Source of the DNA: Neoluteolibacter marinus | GTDB lineage: Bacteria > Verrucomicrobiota > Verrucomicrobiia > Verrucomicrobiales > Akkermansiaceae | Length of the DNA stretch: 64,000 nucleotides | Direction: 5' to 3' | Assembly: GCF_014904755.1 (NCBI RefSeq) | Contig: NZ_JACZFQ010000070.1 | Location: 1 to 64,000 of the forward strand | In this document: positions 8,934-18,642 of the stretch, in pieces | Layout: each line of letters opens with the position of its first letter | How positions within the stretch are numbered: the stretch's first letter is position 1 | Notes under the pieces: model-generated | Told to the model about the DNA's origin: nothing | The model's database searches: none | What the model saw: only the letters and a program-made list of their open reading frames with translations | Program-made: the position numbers and the translations under genes

Positions 8934-11414
8934 ATGAAATCAAAACTCGTATCTATCGCCGCCCTGGTTGCCATGGCTTCCCTGGCGGATGCAGATGTCC
9001 TGGTGCAGGAGCTGTTCGACAGCATCTCCACCGGAAACGCCTCGCTCAACGGAGCCGGTGACACGGGAACAAGCATCGGCTTGACCGGCACCTGGCTGAC
9101 CAACGGGAGCGTCGGAATTTCCACCGCGGACAACTTCGACGTCGTCGGTGCGACGCTTCCCGGACTGCCGGCGAGCGGGGGCACCGCGGGCGGTGTCTGG
9201 AACGGCGTCGGCAACTGGAACCTGGACGTCTATGCGACGCGTGAATTGGCGCAAACCATCGACTTCGGCACGGACGGCGAGATCTATTTCAGCGTCCGGC
9301 TGAACAATGCCGGCGACACCGCCGTGGGCATCGGGCTGGCCTCGGGTCCCGCATCGTCCGGCACCACGGAGTTTGTCGGCGCGGGCTTCAGCTGGAACAA
9401 CGCGACCTCGATCGGCGGGACCTTCAACGACGCGCGCAATGCGAGCTACATCTCGCACGGTACCCTCGCCGCCGACAGCGGTCCCTACGGCATCCGTGCG
9501 TTCGAAGCCCCGAACAGCGTCAATTCCACGGGCTTGCTCGTCGGGCGGATCACGGTCAAGGCCAGTGGTGCCGATGAGATCCACGTCAAGCGCTACGCGG
9601 ACAACGCGGCGATCGACAACGATCTCAACGCGATCGTCTGGAGCGCGGCCAGCACGGTGGATTCCTCCATGGTCGCGAGCCATCTGCTGCTCTGGGTCAA
9701 CGGCCAGAGCACCGGAAACCTCGATGCCATCCGCGTCGGCGAGTCCTGGACCGATGTGACCGGGGTCACGCTGGTCGGCGCGGGGGAGCCGTCGCTTTCA
9801 GGATCGAGCGCAGACAGCATCACCGGCACCAGCGCCGAGGCACACGTCAATCTCTTCAATGCCCCGGCGGACGTGAGCTTGTTCTGGGACACCGTGGACC
9901 AGGGAACAGGCGCCTGGCCGGGTTCCAACGTGCTGGGCAACCAGGCGATCGGCCCGGTCAGCGGCAGTATCACGGGCCTCGTTCCGGACACGCAGTACTT
10001 CTATCGCTTCCATGCGGTGAACGGCCCCTCCGAGGCTTGGAGCGAACCCGGCCAGAGTTTCGCCACGGCGCCGACGGGAAAGGCAGTGACCGATCTCGAG
10101 GTGTCGCCCTTTTCCGGGGTCGAGGTGAGCGTCTTCTGGACCGACAATTTCGATGCCGAAACCGGATACATCATCCAGCGCTCGCCTGCGGGCGCCGGCA
10201 CCTGGGTCACGGTGGGAACCGCTCCGGCCGACAGCGACTTCTATGCCGACCAACTCTCCGGCCTGGAACCGAACACATCGTATGACTATCGTATCTTCGC
10301 GACCAACGGTGGCGGGGACTCCGACCCGTCCAACGTCGCGACCGTCACCACGGACGTGGGATTCCCCTTCGAGACGCAGCTGCTGATCAACTTCGACGGC
10401 ACCCTCGAGGGCACGGTTTACACCCTGGGGACGGATGAAATCGACGAGACCTTCTCGTTCAAGGCCAACGGCACCCCGGTGGTGAACGGCGGGGTGGCGA
10501 CGATCAATCCGGGCAATGAAGACGGTCCCGACGGTTTTGACGTCGATCCCGTTGTCCTGGGAGACCTGAAGACGCAGAACTGGGTCGCGGAGGCTGTGGT
10601 CACCTACAACTCGACCGGAGCGGTCGACGAGACGCCCGTGATCATCGACGTGCAGGGCGACTGCAACCTCCGTCTGGGCGATGCCCTCGGCAATGACGTG
10701 CTCCAGATGTTCTACTGGAACGGAAGCAGCGTTCAGCAGCAGTTCGCGGCGCTGCCACCCGTCGGCGTGAAGGTCCATTTCGCCTACGCCTGGGATGCGG
10801 GATCGGGGACGCTCACGGGCTACGTCAACGGCGTCTCGATTGGCGCGCTTGCCGGAGGGGCGTTTGCCACACCGGACATCAATACGCTGAGCTTCGGCTA
10901 CTTCGGACGCAATGGATTCGAGGGCAGGGGAATCGACGGGACGCTCGACGGCGTTGCTTTCCAAACCGGCACCGCGATCTTCGATCCGGCCTCGGACTTC
11001 CTGATCCTGCCGGAATTGCAGGACTTCGCCGGGTGGATCGCCGGGTTCCCGGTGGGCGGCCTCGACGGCTTCGACGTTGATGCCGATGGCGACGGGATCC
11101 CAAATGGCGTCGAGGGCTTCTTCGGATCCGATCCGTCCGTGTTCAGCCAAGGCATCAGCCAGATTTCGTCGGACGGCACGGTCACCACCTTTATGCATCC
11201 GTTCAGTGGCGAGTCGCTGGGTGATGTCACCGGATCCTATCAGTGGTCGACGGACCTCGGTGCCTGGTATGCCGGGGACGGTGTTGACGGTCCCGGCGGC
11301 GGGGCGACGGTCACGATCGCCCCGACCGGTGGAGCGGGAGGCATGAGGGCGGTGACGGCCACCAGCAGCGAGCCCATCGGCTCTCTCTTCATCCGCGTGG
11401 TCGCAACCCAATGA
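8934..11414 (+). CDS. Secreted beta-sandwich protein with Fn3-like and LamG-like domains
   Basis: A protein of 826 residues. A signal peptide spans residues 1-20 (MKSKLVSIAALVAMASLADA). Residues about 25-280 form a Gly/Ser/Thr-rich beta domain. Two fibronectin type III-like modules follow at about 285-380 (ITGLVPDTQYFYRFHAVNG) and 381-472 (LSGLEPNTSYDYRIFATNGG). A concanavalin/LamG-like domain covers about 482-682, and a C-terminal segment starts with FDVDADGDGIPNGVEGFF, a calcium-binding thrombospondin-3-like loop that often ends large verrucomicrobial exported proteins. No enzyme motif is visible. It lacks a PEP-CTERM tail, unlike its downstream neighbour. Likely a secreted adhesin or carbohydrate-binding protein. 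The stop overlaps an in-frame ATG of the next reading frame, but a better start for that gene is at 11456. Confidence 0.65.
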   Translation: MKSKLVSIAALVAMASLADADVLVQELFDSISTGNASLNGAGDTGTSIGLTGTWLTNGSVGISTADNFDVVGATLPGLPASGGTAGGVWNGVGNWNLDVYATRELAQTIDFGTDGEIYFSVRLNNAGDTAVGIGLASGPASSGTTEFVGAGFSWNNATSIGGTFNDARNASYISHGTLAADSGPYGIRAFEAPNSVNSTGLLVGRITVKASGADEIHVKRYADNAAIDNDLNAIVWSAASTVDSSMVASHLLLWVNGQSTGNLDAIRVGESWTDVTGVTLVGAGEPSLSGSSADSITGTSAEAHVNLFNAPADVSLFWDTVDQGTGAWPGSNVLGNQAIGPVSGSITGLVPDTQYFYRFHAVNGPSEAWSEPGQSFATAPTGKAVTDLEVSPFSGVEVSVFWTDNFDAETGYIIQRSPAGAGTWVTVGTAPADSDFYADQLSGLEPNTSYDYRIFATNGGGDSDPSNVATVTTDVGFPFETQLLINFDGTLEGTVYTLGTDEIDETFSFKANGTPVVNGGVATINPGNEDGPDGFDVDPVVLGDLKTQNWVAEAVVTYNSTGAVDETPVIIDVQGDCNLRLGDALGNDVLQMFYWNGSSVQQQFAALPPVGVKVHFAYAWDAGSGTLTGYVNGVSIGALAGGAFATPDINTLSFGYFGRNGFEGRGIDGTLDGVAFQTGTAIFDPASDFLILPELQDFAGWIAGFPVGGLDGFDVDADGDGIPNGVEGFFGSDPSVFSQGISQISSDGTVTTFMHPFSGESLGDVTGSYQWSTDLGAWYAGDGVDGPGGGATVTIAPTGGAGGMRAVTATSSEPIGSLFIRVVATQ

Positions 11415-11455
11415 ATCCCCATCCCAATCCACTCACCCAAACTCCCCGCAATCCG

Positions 11456-12187
11456 ATGATCGCAAAACCACTGATTGTCTCGTACTTCGCCACCGTGATG
11501 GCGGCCTCAAGCGCCACCGTGATTGGCGTCAATTTCAACCGTCACCCCAGCGGTGTCCCCGATGGCGCGGGCTCGCAAGCCGGCACCGGCACCTTCGGCG
11601 CGACCTGGACCGACATGGTCGACCTCACGGCGACCGGAGCGAGCCTGAACGGAACCACCGCGACGCTCGACTACGGCTTCACCGGTACGCCCCAGGTTTG
11701 GAATGCGGGTTCATGGACCGGAACGAGCGGTCCCAACACGGGCATCAGCGTGTTCCGGAATTACTTGAACGATAACGGGATCGTCATCGCGGTTGACGGG
11801 CTGTCCGCCTGGCTCGCGAGCGAAGGCATGACCGGCTACACGATCACCGTTTACGCCAGCTCGGACAACGGAAGCGCCACCTTCTACGACGCGACGGTGA
11901 ATTCGACGGCCGTGACCATTCCGGTCCTCGGCAACGGCACCTGGGATGGCGTCGCGAATGACCCGGGCGGCAATAACTCAGGGGGTGTCCGGGGGATGGC
12001 GGTCAGTGGCGTCTTCGCGGATGACACCGCCACGATCACGCTACCGTCGTGGTCGGGCGATAGCCCCAATACCCGGGGCTCGCTGGCGGCCTTCGTCATC
12101 ACCGCGGTCCCCGAGCCGGGTGCCGCGATCATGGCGGCCATCGGGGTGGCCGGTCTGGCAGGCCGGCGCCGGAGGATGATGGAATGA
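11456..12187 (+). CDS. PEP-CTERM sorted surface protein
   Basis: A protein of 243 residues from the ATG at 11456 (an upstream ATG at 11411 would add 15 residues that do not resemble a signal peptide). A signal peptide at about residues 1-20 is followed by a beta-rich Gly/Ser/Thr domain without enzyme motifs. The C-terminus ends in VPEPGAAIMAAIGVAGLAGR followed by basic residues, a textbook PEP-CTERM signal recognised by exosortase for cleavage and surface attachment. No exosortase is present in the window. It sits 41 bases after the preceding secreted protein and is probably co-transcribed with it. Start choice moderately certain; sorting signal very clear. Confidence 0.85.
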   Translation: MIAKPLIVSYFATVMAASSATVIGVNFNRHPSGVPDGAGSQAGTGTFGATWTDMVDLTATGASLNGTTATLDYGFTGTPQVWNAGSWTGTSGPNTGISVFRNYLNDNGIVIAVDGLSAWLASEGMTGYTITVYASSDNGSATFYDATVNSTAVTIPVLGNGTWDGVANDPGGNNSGGVRGMAVSGVFADDTATITLPSWSGDSPNTRGSLAAFVITAVPEPGAAIMAAIGVAGLAGRRRRMME

Positions 12188-12276
12188 TGAAACTTTTCCG
12201 CGTGGTGCGGCCCGGGGCCACGGCCCTCTCCCAAACTCGTGAAGGGCGGGCCGTTCCATGCGCGGGAAGTCGGTGG

Positions 12277-12320
12277 CGGGTCGTGTGGTGTCGCTTCTGG
12301 GTTCCGAACCACACGGCCCG
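12277..12320. other. Imperfect 13-base-pair inverted repeat (hairpin)
   Basis: CGGGTCGTGTGGT at 12277-12289 pairs with ACCACACGGCCCG at 12308-12320 (one mismatch), enclosing an 18-base loop. It lies between the PEP-CTERM gene and the giant protein gene. There is no T-tract on either side, so it is not a standard intrinsic terminator. It may attenuate or protect transcript ends. Confidence 0.45.
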
Positions 12321-12398
12321 TCCGCCCACCCTTGCAGCGCGATGCACCGGAGCTTCCCGCGACCATCATTTCAGCATTCGTTGACACTTCCAGATTCC

Positions 12399-15300
12399 AT
12401 GAGCCGAGCTTCGATCCACCTGAGTTTTGCACGTTCCGCTCAACGGGGAAGTTTGCTCCCGACGCTGTGCCTGGCGTTCTGCATGGCCCTTTGCGGGGCA
12501 TCTTCAGCTGTCGATGGCCCGGGACTCGACAGCCGTCCCTATGACCCGGGCCAAGTGGGCACCATCTTGTCATTCGTGGACACCGGTGCCGCGATCAGCG
12601 GGGTGTCGATGCATCGCGGCTACCTGATGGTGCCAATGGGCGCGGACCACGGCGGAGGTCTCGGTGCGGGGTGCATGACCGTCTTCGATGTCAGCGACCT
12701 GACGGCTCCGGAGGAGATCTTCGACTCGAGGGATGAGCCCGCTACCTACCACACTCCGGGCGAGCCGGACTACTTCGGCGACTTCGCGGAAATGCACCAC
12801 ATCTCGACTTCCGGTGACCTCATGCTCGTGTCCGAGCGCCATGGTTCGAACGGGGGATTCGCGATCCTTGACCTCGGGCCACTTTTCGACGGGGCGCCTG
12901 CGACCAATCCGCGGATCCTCAGCCGCTACATCTACCCGGGCGGGTCACCGCCATCGAACTACGACGGCTACTCGTTCGCGCCCGCGTGGCAAGGTTCTCG
13001 TTTCGTGTTCGCTCCGACCGGAAGTGGCGGGCTGTTTGTCGTGGATACCTCTGATCCGGCGAACCCGGCGCTGCTTCACCACATGGCGCGGTCGGAGCTA
13101 TCGAACCTGACGCTCCGTTCAGCGACGGTGATCGGAAACTTGCTCATCCTGAACGCGGCGGCGCTGGAGACGACCTTCAGCGCGATGATCCTCGATGTGA
13201 GCGATCCGGCCGACCCCAAGCAGATCAGCACCTTCTCCGGCCCCTTGGGCTACCAGGGGTTTGTCTACGGCGGCTGCTTCTATGGACTGGGCAAACCGCT
13301 GGTCCGCCATGATTTCTCCGATCCGCAGAATGTCGTCGCGACCACCGTCGCCAGCGGCCCGGATCTCGATCTCCTGGACCGGCAGGAGTATGGCTTTGGA
13401 AAGGACGAACACCTCTACATCGGCCACTATCCGGGTGGCACGAAGTGGCTGTTGTCCGGCGACACCGCGACTTTCGTGAACCGTGTTGATTCCGGTGTGG
13501 TGCCGGCGGACGACCACGCCTTCATCACGCCGCTTGGCAACGTGCTGGCGATCACGACCGACCACAACAACCCGCGCAAACTGACCTTCGGCGTCCACGA
13601 TGCGAACGAGGACACGGTGCCGCCGTCGCCGAACTTCCACTCGCCGCCGGCCAACGCGACGAACGTGAACTTGCGCTCGCGGATCGGGGTGTGCTTCACC
13701 GATTTCATCGACGCGGCCTCGCTGACCACGGAGACGTTCCGCGTCCGTGTGGTGGGCGACGAGTCATCCATTCCGGGGACCTTGAGCGCGAAGGAGGGCA
13801 TCGTGAACTTCGCTCCCGATGACGACCTGGCACCGGACACGACCTATGAGGTCTTCCTTGCGGCCGGCGGGGTGAGCGACTTCGCGGGCAATGCGGTTCA
13901 GAACGACCAGGTGATCTTCCGCTTTGCCACCGGTCAGGTGGTGAGCGATTACTCCACGACGGTAATGACCGCGGATCCCTCGCCGGTCGGATCGACGGTG
14001 GATCTCCACCTGGAAGTGAACAACATCGGAGGCCAGACGATCGAGCACTCATGGGACTTCGGCGATGGCTCGGCTCCCACGGCTTTCGGGGCTCCCGTGA
14101 ACATCTCCCACACCTACAGCGAGCCGGGAAATCACGTGGTCACGGTTCGCACGCGTCTGGCGGGACAGGCCTACGCCACCGCAAGCAGCGGCGTGCAGGT
14201 TATCCACCGGACGATCCCCGCGCAGGGACCCGTGCAAAGTTCGACGATCGCGTTCGATGCCACCAACGGCATGGTGTGGACGGTGAATCCGGACAACGGT
14301 TCGGTGACGGGCATCCGCGCGAGCGACAATGTGCCCGTCCATGAGATCGCCGTCGGAAGCGATCCGAAAGCGCTCTCGATCGGGGCCGATGGCAAGCTGT
14401 GGGTAACGAACAAAGAGTCGGCGGCGCTCTCGGTGATCGACCCCGTGGCCGGAGCTGTGGTTGCCACCCATCCCTTGCCACCGGGCTCCGCGCCCCACGG
14501 CATCGTGGCTCACCCCAACCAGCCAAGGGTTTACGTGAGCCTCGAAGGCCTCGGCGAGATTGTGGAAATCGACACCGCCGGAGGGGCTGTACTGCGAACC
14601 TGTGCGGTCGGTCCGTGGCCGCGCTCGCTGGCGTTGGATCCGAACGAGGGCACCTTGTGGGTCGGCCGGTTCATCTCGCCGGAGGACGCGGGGAAGGTGA
14701 CGGCGGTCGATCTAACCAATTTCACGCCCGCCACGGTGGTTGACCTTGCCCACGTGCTCGATCCCGATACCGCCACCGGAGGGATGGGGTTGCCGAACTA
14801 CCTCGGGGCGCTGGCGATCTCGCCGGACTACAGTCATCTCTACGTGCCGGCGAAGAAGGACAACATCTTCCGCGGGACCCGGAGGAACGGAGAGAACCTG
14901 ACTTTCGAGCACGCCGTTCGCAGCATGGCCTCGAGCATCAGCCTGCCGGACCGCACCGATACCGTCGCGCGGCGGCTCGACTTCGACAACAGCGACTTCG
15001 TGACCTCGCTGGTCTACAGCCCGCTCGGCAACCAGGTGTTTTTCGTTTCCAGCGGATCGTCGTTCATCTGGGTGATCGACGCCTACGGGGGCGGGGCGCC
15101 GTTCTCGATCGGCACCGGCGGACTGGCGCCGGACGGACTGGCGGTCAGTCCTGATGGATCGCGGCTTTACGCGCACAACTTCATGTCGCGGGATGTCACC
15201 GTGCTGGCGACTCCCGCGGTGTGTTCCGGCTTCTGCGGGATTTCGCCGCTGGTGGCCATCGTGCCCACCGTGACCAATGAGGCCTTGCCCGCCGATGTCC

Positions 15301-18300
15301 TGTTAGGCAAGCAGCTCTTCTACAACTCCGAGGATCCGCGGCTCTCGTCGGACAGCTACATGAGCTGCGCGAGCTGTCACCTCGACGGCGGCCAGGACGG
15401 CCGCGTGTGGGACTTCAGCGGGATGGGGGAAGGGTTCCGCAACACGATCGACCTGAACGGCCGCGGCATCGGGCACGGGCCCTTGCACTGGTCGGCGAAC
15501 TTTGACGAGGTGCATGATTTCGAAGGCCAGATCCGTGGCCTTGGCGGCGGCTCCGGGTTGATGGACGACGCGGATTTCAACACGGGCACGGTGTCCCTTC
15601 CGCTCGGCCGGTCGAAGGCGGGTTTCAGCACGGATCTCGACGCGCTGGCGGCGTATGTCACGTCGCTGACGATGACGGGGCGCAGTCCTTTCCGGGAAAG
15701 CAACGGTTCGCTCACGCCGGACGCGATCGAGGGGCGGGAGATCTTCCGGGAGGAAAACTGCGCGAGCTGCCATTCGGGCGAGGCCTTCACGGACAGCAGC
15801 GGCTTGGCGCGGCATGACGTCGGAACCATCACCGGGAATTCTGGCGAGCGCTTGGGCGGGGAGCTTGATGGCATCGACACCCCGACCTTGCGTGGACTCT
15901 GGAAAACCGCGCCCTACTTGCACGACGGCTCGGCGCCGTCCTTGCGGGCGGTGCTGGTGGACCGGGACCTCAGCGGCCGGCACGTGAACCTCTTCCACCG
16001 GTCCGGCGAGGAGATCGACAAGCTGGTGGCCTACCTGATGCAGATCGACGATCTCGAACCGGCGGCGCCGGTCTCGGCGGCCAACCAAGCTCCGGTGCTT
16101 GATTCTCCCGGTCCGCAGCTTTCCACGCTTCAGCAGCCTGTCAGTCTGGCGGTCTCAGGATCGGATCCGGACGGGGATGTGGTGACCTATCATGCGAGCG
16201 GCTTGCCCAACGGCCTGTGGATGGACGAGGCCATGGGGATCGTATCGGGCGCGCCGTCGGAGGTCGCCGTCTTTACGGTCCATGTGTCCCTGAGGGATTC
16301 GCGGGGCGCTTCCGCGGTGGTGACGTTCAACTGGGAGGTCTTGCCTTATGCCGTGGCACCACCGGTGCAATTCAGTGACCTCGGACCCTATCGTTTTGTG
16401 AAGTTCGTTTCACTTTCCACGCACGACGACTCGCTCTGGACGGTCGTTTCGGAGTTCAACGTGCTCGACGAGTCGAGCCAGCCGATGGATCGCTCGGGCT
16501 GGGTGGTCACGGCGGACAGCGAGGAAACCGTCGGGGAGGATGGCCGCGCGACCCGTGCTCTCGACGGGTCCCCTTCGACCTTTTGGCACACGCAGTGGAC
16601 GGGATCGAGTCCGCCGGGGCACCCGCACCAGCTGACCATCGACATGCTCACCTCACGGCTGGTCGGAGGCTTCACCATCGCCCCGCGACAGGACGCGGCG
16701 GCGGGACGGGTGAAGGACTGGGAGTTCTACGGCAGCAACAACGGGGTCGACTGGACGCGGATGTCCACGGGCACGCTGGAGTCGACCTTCAGCACCCAAA
16801 TGGAGGAGTTCCAGCCACAGCCGCCGGCGGAAACGTATCGCTATGTGAAGTTCGACGCGCTGAGCCCGTACGGTGGCTACCTCTGGGCAGTGGTGTCGGA
16901 GTTCGAGGTCCTTGATCGCAATGGAAACCCGATGGATCGCACGGGCTGGGGAATCACGGCCGACAGCGAGGAGACCGTCGGCGAGGATGGGCGTGCGGCC
17001 CGTGCTTGCGACGGGTCGCCATCGACCTTCTGGCACACACGCTGGTCCGGGAGCGATCTGCCGGACTTCCCGCACCACCTGGTCATCGACCTGTGGACCT
17101 CGCGGGACGTGGGCGGTTTCGCGATCTCGCCACGGCAGGACGCGGCGGCGGGTCGGGTGAAGGACTGGAAGTTGCACGGAAGCAACGACGGCGTGAGCTG
17201 GACCCTGCTCGGGTCCGGGGTGTTGGCCTCGACCTTTGAAACGCAGACACGATTCATCGGGGGAACGAGAGGCCACATTCCTCGCGAGGTGTGGACGGGG
17301 ATCGACGGCGGCAGCATCGACGCACTGATTGCGGACCCGGACTATCCCGAATTCCCGTCCAGCGTGGCGCTGCGGACCTCCTTCGAAGCTCCGGCGAACA
17401 CGGGCGGCTCGTATGGCTCGCGGATGCGGGGCTTCCTGATCCCGCCGGCGACCGGCACGTATCAGTTCTGGATTGCCAGCGACGATGACAGCTCGCTGCG
17501 CTTGAGTCCGACCTTCGAGGAATCCCGGGCGGTGGAAATCGCCAGCGTGCCCGCGGCAACCAGTCCCCGCGAATGGACGAGGTATCCGTCGCAGCAATCG
17601 GCACCGGTCGATCTCGTCGGTGGACGGAAGTATTACATCGAGGCGATTCACCGCGAGGGTGGGGGAGCCGACCATCTGGCGGTCGCATGGACGGGCCCCG
17701 GCATTCCATCGACGACGGTGATACCGGGGATTCACCTGATGCCGGTGGGTCCGGTGCAGGTCCCTGAATCGCTCCAGGCGGTGGACCCGTCGCCGGTCTT
17801 CGTGGTAGCCGAGGGCTCTGCGCCGGGGACCCCGGTGGGAACGGTGGCGGCTGCCGATCCGGCAAGCGGCGGTGCAGTAACGTATCAGATCACCGGGGGC
17901 GATCCCCTGGGCGCATTTGCGATCGACGGAAGCACCGGTCTGATCGCGGTGGCGGGCGAGCTCGATTACGAATCGACTCCGGGCTACCGGCTCGTGGTTC
18001 TGGCGGAAAGTGGCTCCGGCGACGCGCTCACGATTCCCGTGAGCGTATCAATTTCCAACCTGATCGAGACGAACGAAGAGGCGGTGCGGCTGTCCCTGAC
18101 CTCTGCCGGCGGGATCTTCGAGGGGCATGGCAATCCGGCCCTGATCGGTTTTGCCAGCGATCCGGATGGCGACGGGATGGCAAACGCTTTCGAGGTCTTC
18201 TTCGGGACCAACGCGGCGGGCAGCGACGCGCCGCGGCCGATCCGATTTTTGCCGGTCACGTCCGGCGGCGAGGTGAGGATGTCCTATGAGTTCGAGGTGT

Positions 18301-18494
18301 CGGTTCCCGATGGGGACCAGCTTCATTTCCGCTGCTTCGGGTCGTCCAATCTGGAGGACTGGACGGAGCTTTCGTCGGTCCCCGAGGTGATCGCGGAGGC
18401 GGGCGGACTGCGGACCTACCGGGTGGTGGATGACGTGGAGCTTGGCGATGGCGGGAGTCGGATGATGCGGATTGCCATCGAACCCGGCGAATGA
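12399..18494 (+). CDS. Giant exported protein with fused two-haem cytochrome c module
   Basis: A protein of 2031 residues; the ATG at 12399 is chosen because a signal peptide follows directly (to about residue 40). In order: LVIVD-like propeller repeats (50-400); Ig-like Big_5-type domain (405-514); PKD-like domain (520-602, WDFGDGSAPT); YVTN/NHL-type propeller (607-944); a di-haem cytochrome c region with two CASCH sites near residues 990 and 1121 and the LWKTAPYLHDG phrase seen in MauG/cytochrome c peroxidase relatives; a putative Ig domain (1231-1316); two tandem F5/8-type discoidin domains (1328-1467, 1481-1619) about two-thirds identical; PA14 (1621-1780); cadherin-like (1794-1887); and a C-terminal DPDGDGMANAFEVFFGTN segment. 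It is probably periplasmic or surface-exposed, combining redox chemistry with carbohydrate or surface binding. The substrate is unknown. Confidence 0.8.
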   Translation: MSRASIHLSFARSAQRGSLLPTLCLAFCMALCGASSAVDGPGLDSRPYDPGQVGTILSFVDTGAAISGVSMHRGYLMVPMGADHGGGLGAGCMTVFDVSDLTAPEEIFDSRDEPATYHTPGEPDYFGDFAEMHHISTSGDLMLVSERHGSNGGFAILDLGPLFDGAPATNPRILSRYIYPGGSPPSNYDGYSFAPAWQGSRFVFAPTGSGGLFVVDTSDPANPALLHHMARSELSNLTLRSATVIGNLLILNAAALETTFSAMILDVSDPADPKQISTFSGPLGYQGFVYGGCFYGLGKPLVRHDFSDPQNVVATTVASGPDLDLLDRQEYGFGKDEHLYIGHYPGGTKWLLSGDTATFVNRVDSGVVPADDHAFITPLGNVLAITTDHNNPRKLTFGVHDANEDTVPPSPNFHSPPANATNVNLRSRIGVCFTDFIDAASLTTETFRVRVVGDESSIPGTLSAKEGIVNFAPDDDLAPDTTYEVFLAAGGVSDFAGNAVQNDQVIFRFATGQVVSDYSTTVMTADPSPVGSTVDLHLEVNNIGGQTIEHSWDFGDGSAPTAFGAPVNISHTYSEPGNHVVTVRTRLAGQAYATASSGVQVIHRTIPAQGPVQSSTIAFDATNGMVWTVNPDNGSVTGIRASDNVPVHEIAVGSDPKALSIGADGKLWVTNKESAALSVIDPVAGAVVATHPLPPGSAPHGIVAHPNQPRVYVSLEGLGEIVEIDTAGGAVLRTCAVGPWPRSLALDPNEGTLWVGRFISPEDAGKVTAVDLTNFTPATVVDLAHVLDPDTATGGMGLPNYLGALAISPDYSHLYVPAKKDNIFRGTRRNGENLTFEHAVRSMASSISLPDRTDTVARRLDFDNSDFVTSLVYSPLGNQVFFVSSGSSFIWVIDAYGGGAPFSIGTGGLAPDGLAVSPDGSRLYAHNFMSRDVTVLATPAVCSGFCGISPLVAIVPTVTNEALPADVLLGKQLFYNSEDPRLSSDSYMSCASCHLDGGQDGRVWDFSGMGEGFRNTIDLNGRGIGHGPLHWSANFDEVHDFEGQIRGLGGGSGLMDDADFNTGTVSLPLGRSKAGFSTDLDALAAYVTSLTMTGRSPFRESNGSLTPDAIEGREIFREENCASCHSGEAFTDSSGLARHDVGTITGNSGERLGGELDGIDTPTLRGLWKTAPYLHDGSAPSLRAVLVDRDLSGRHVNLFHRSGEEIDKLVAYLMQIDDLEPAAPVSAANQAPVLDSPGPQLSTLQQPVSLAVSGSDPDGDVVTYHASGLPNGLWMDEAMGIVSGAPSEVAVFTVHVSLRDSRGASAVVTFNWEVLPYAVAPPVQFSDLGPYRFVKFVSLSTHDDSLWTVVSEFNVLDESSQPMDRSGWVVTADSEETVGEDGRATRALDGSPSTFWHTQWTGSSPPGHPHQLTIDMLTSRLVGGFTIAPRQDAAAGRVKDWEFYGSNNGVDWTRMSTGTLESTFSTQMEEFQPQPPAETYRYVKFDALSPYGGYLWAVVSEFEVLDRNGNPMDRTGWGITADSEETVGEDGRAARACDGSPSTFWHTRWSGSDLPDFPHHLVIDLWTSRDVGGFAISPRQDAAAGRVKDWKLHGSNDGVSWTLLGSGVLASTFETQTRFIGGTRGHIPREVWTGIDGGSIDALIADPDYPEFPSSVALRTSFEAPANTGGSYGSRMRGFLIPPATGTYQFWIASDDDSSLRLSPTFEESRAVEIASVPAATSPREWTRYPSQQSAPVDLVGGRKYYIEAIHREGGGADHLAVAWTGPGIPSTTVIPGIHLMPVGPVQVPESLQAVDPSPVFVVAEGSAPGTPVGTVAAADPASGGAVTYQITGGDPLGAFAIDGSTGLIAVAGELDYESTPGYRLVVLAESGSGDALTIPVSVSISNLIETNEEAVRLSLTSAGGIFEGHGNPALIGFASDPDGDGMANAFEVFFGTNAAGSDAPRPIRFLPVTSGGEVRMSYEFEVSVPDGDQLHFRCFGSSNLEDWTELSSVPEVIAEAGGLRTYRVVDDVELGDGGSRMMRIAIEPGE

Positions 18495-18642
18495 AACGCG
18501 CGCCAGGCAACAGGGCCGGCGCAGGAGCCGCGGAGGGTGGGGACTGATGGTCGAAGCCGGCCAATCCGCGCCCGGACGCTGTCAGAAATCAGCGAATCCG
18601 GCTTGCCCAAGAGGCCGAAATCCCGTCAAGCAGGGCGTGCGC

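Noticed and set aside
9798-11432. Long minus-strand open frame opposite the secreted Fn3/LamG protein
   Set aside because: No recognisable domain, start or ribosome binding site; the plus strand encodes a signal peptide and ordered domains.
18495-18642. Possible SAM or SAH riboswitch in the leader of the PLP enzyme gene
   Set aside because: I found none of the conserved junction sequences of those riboswitches.
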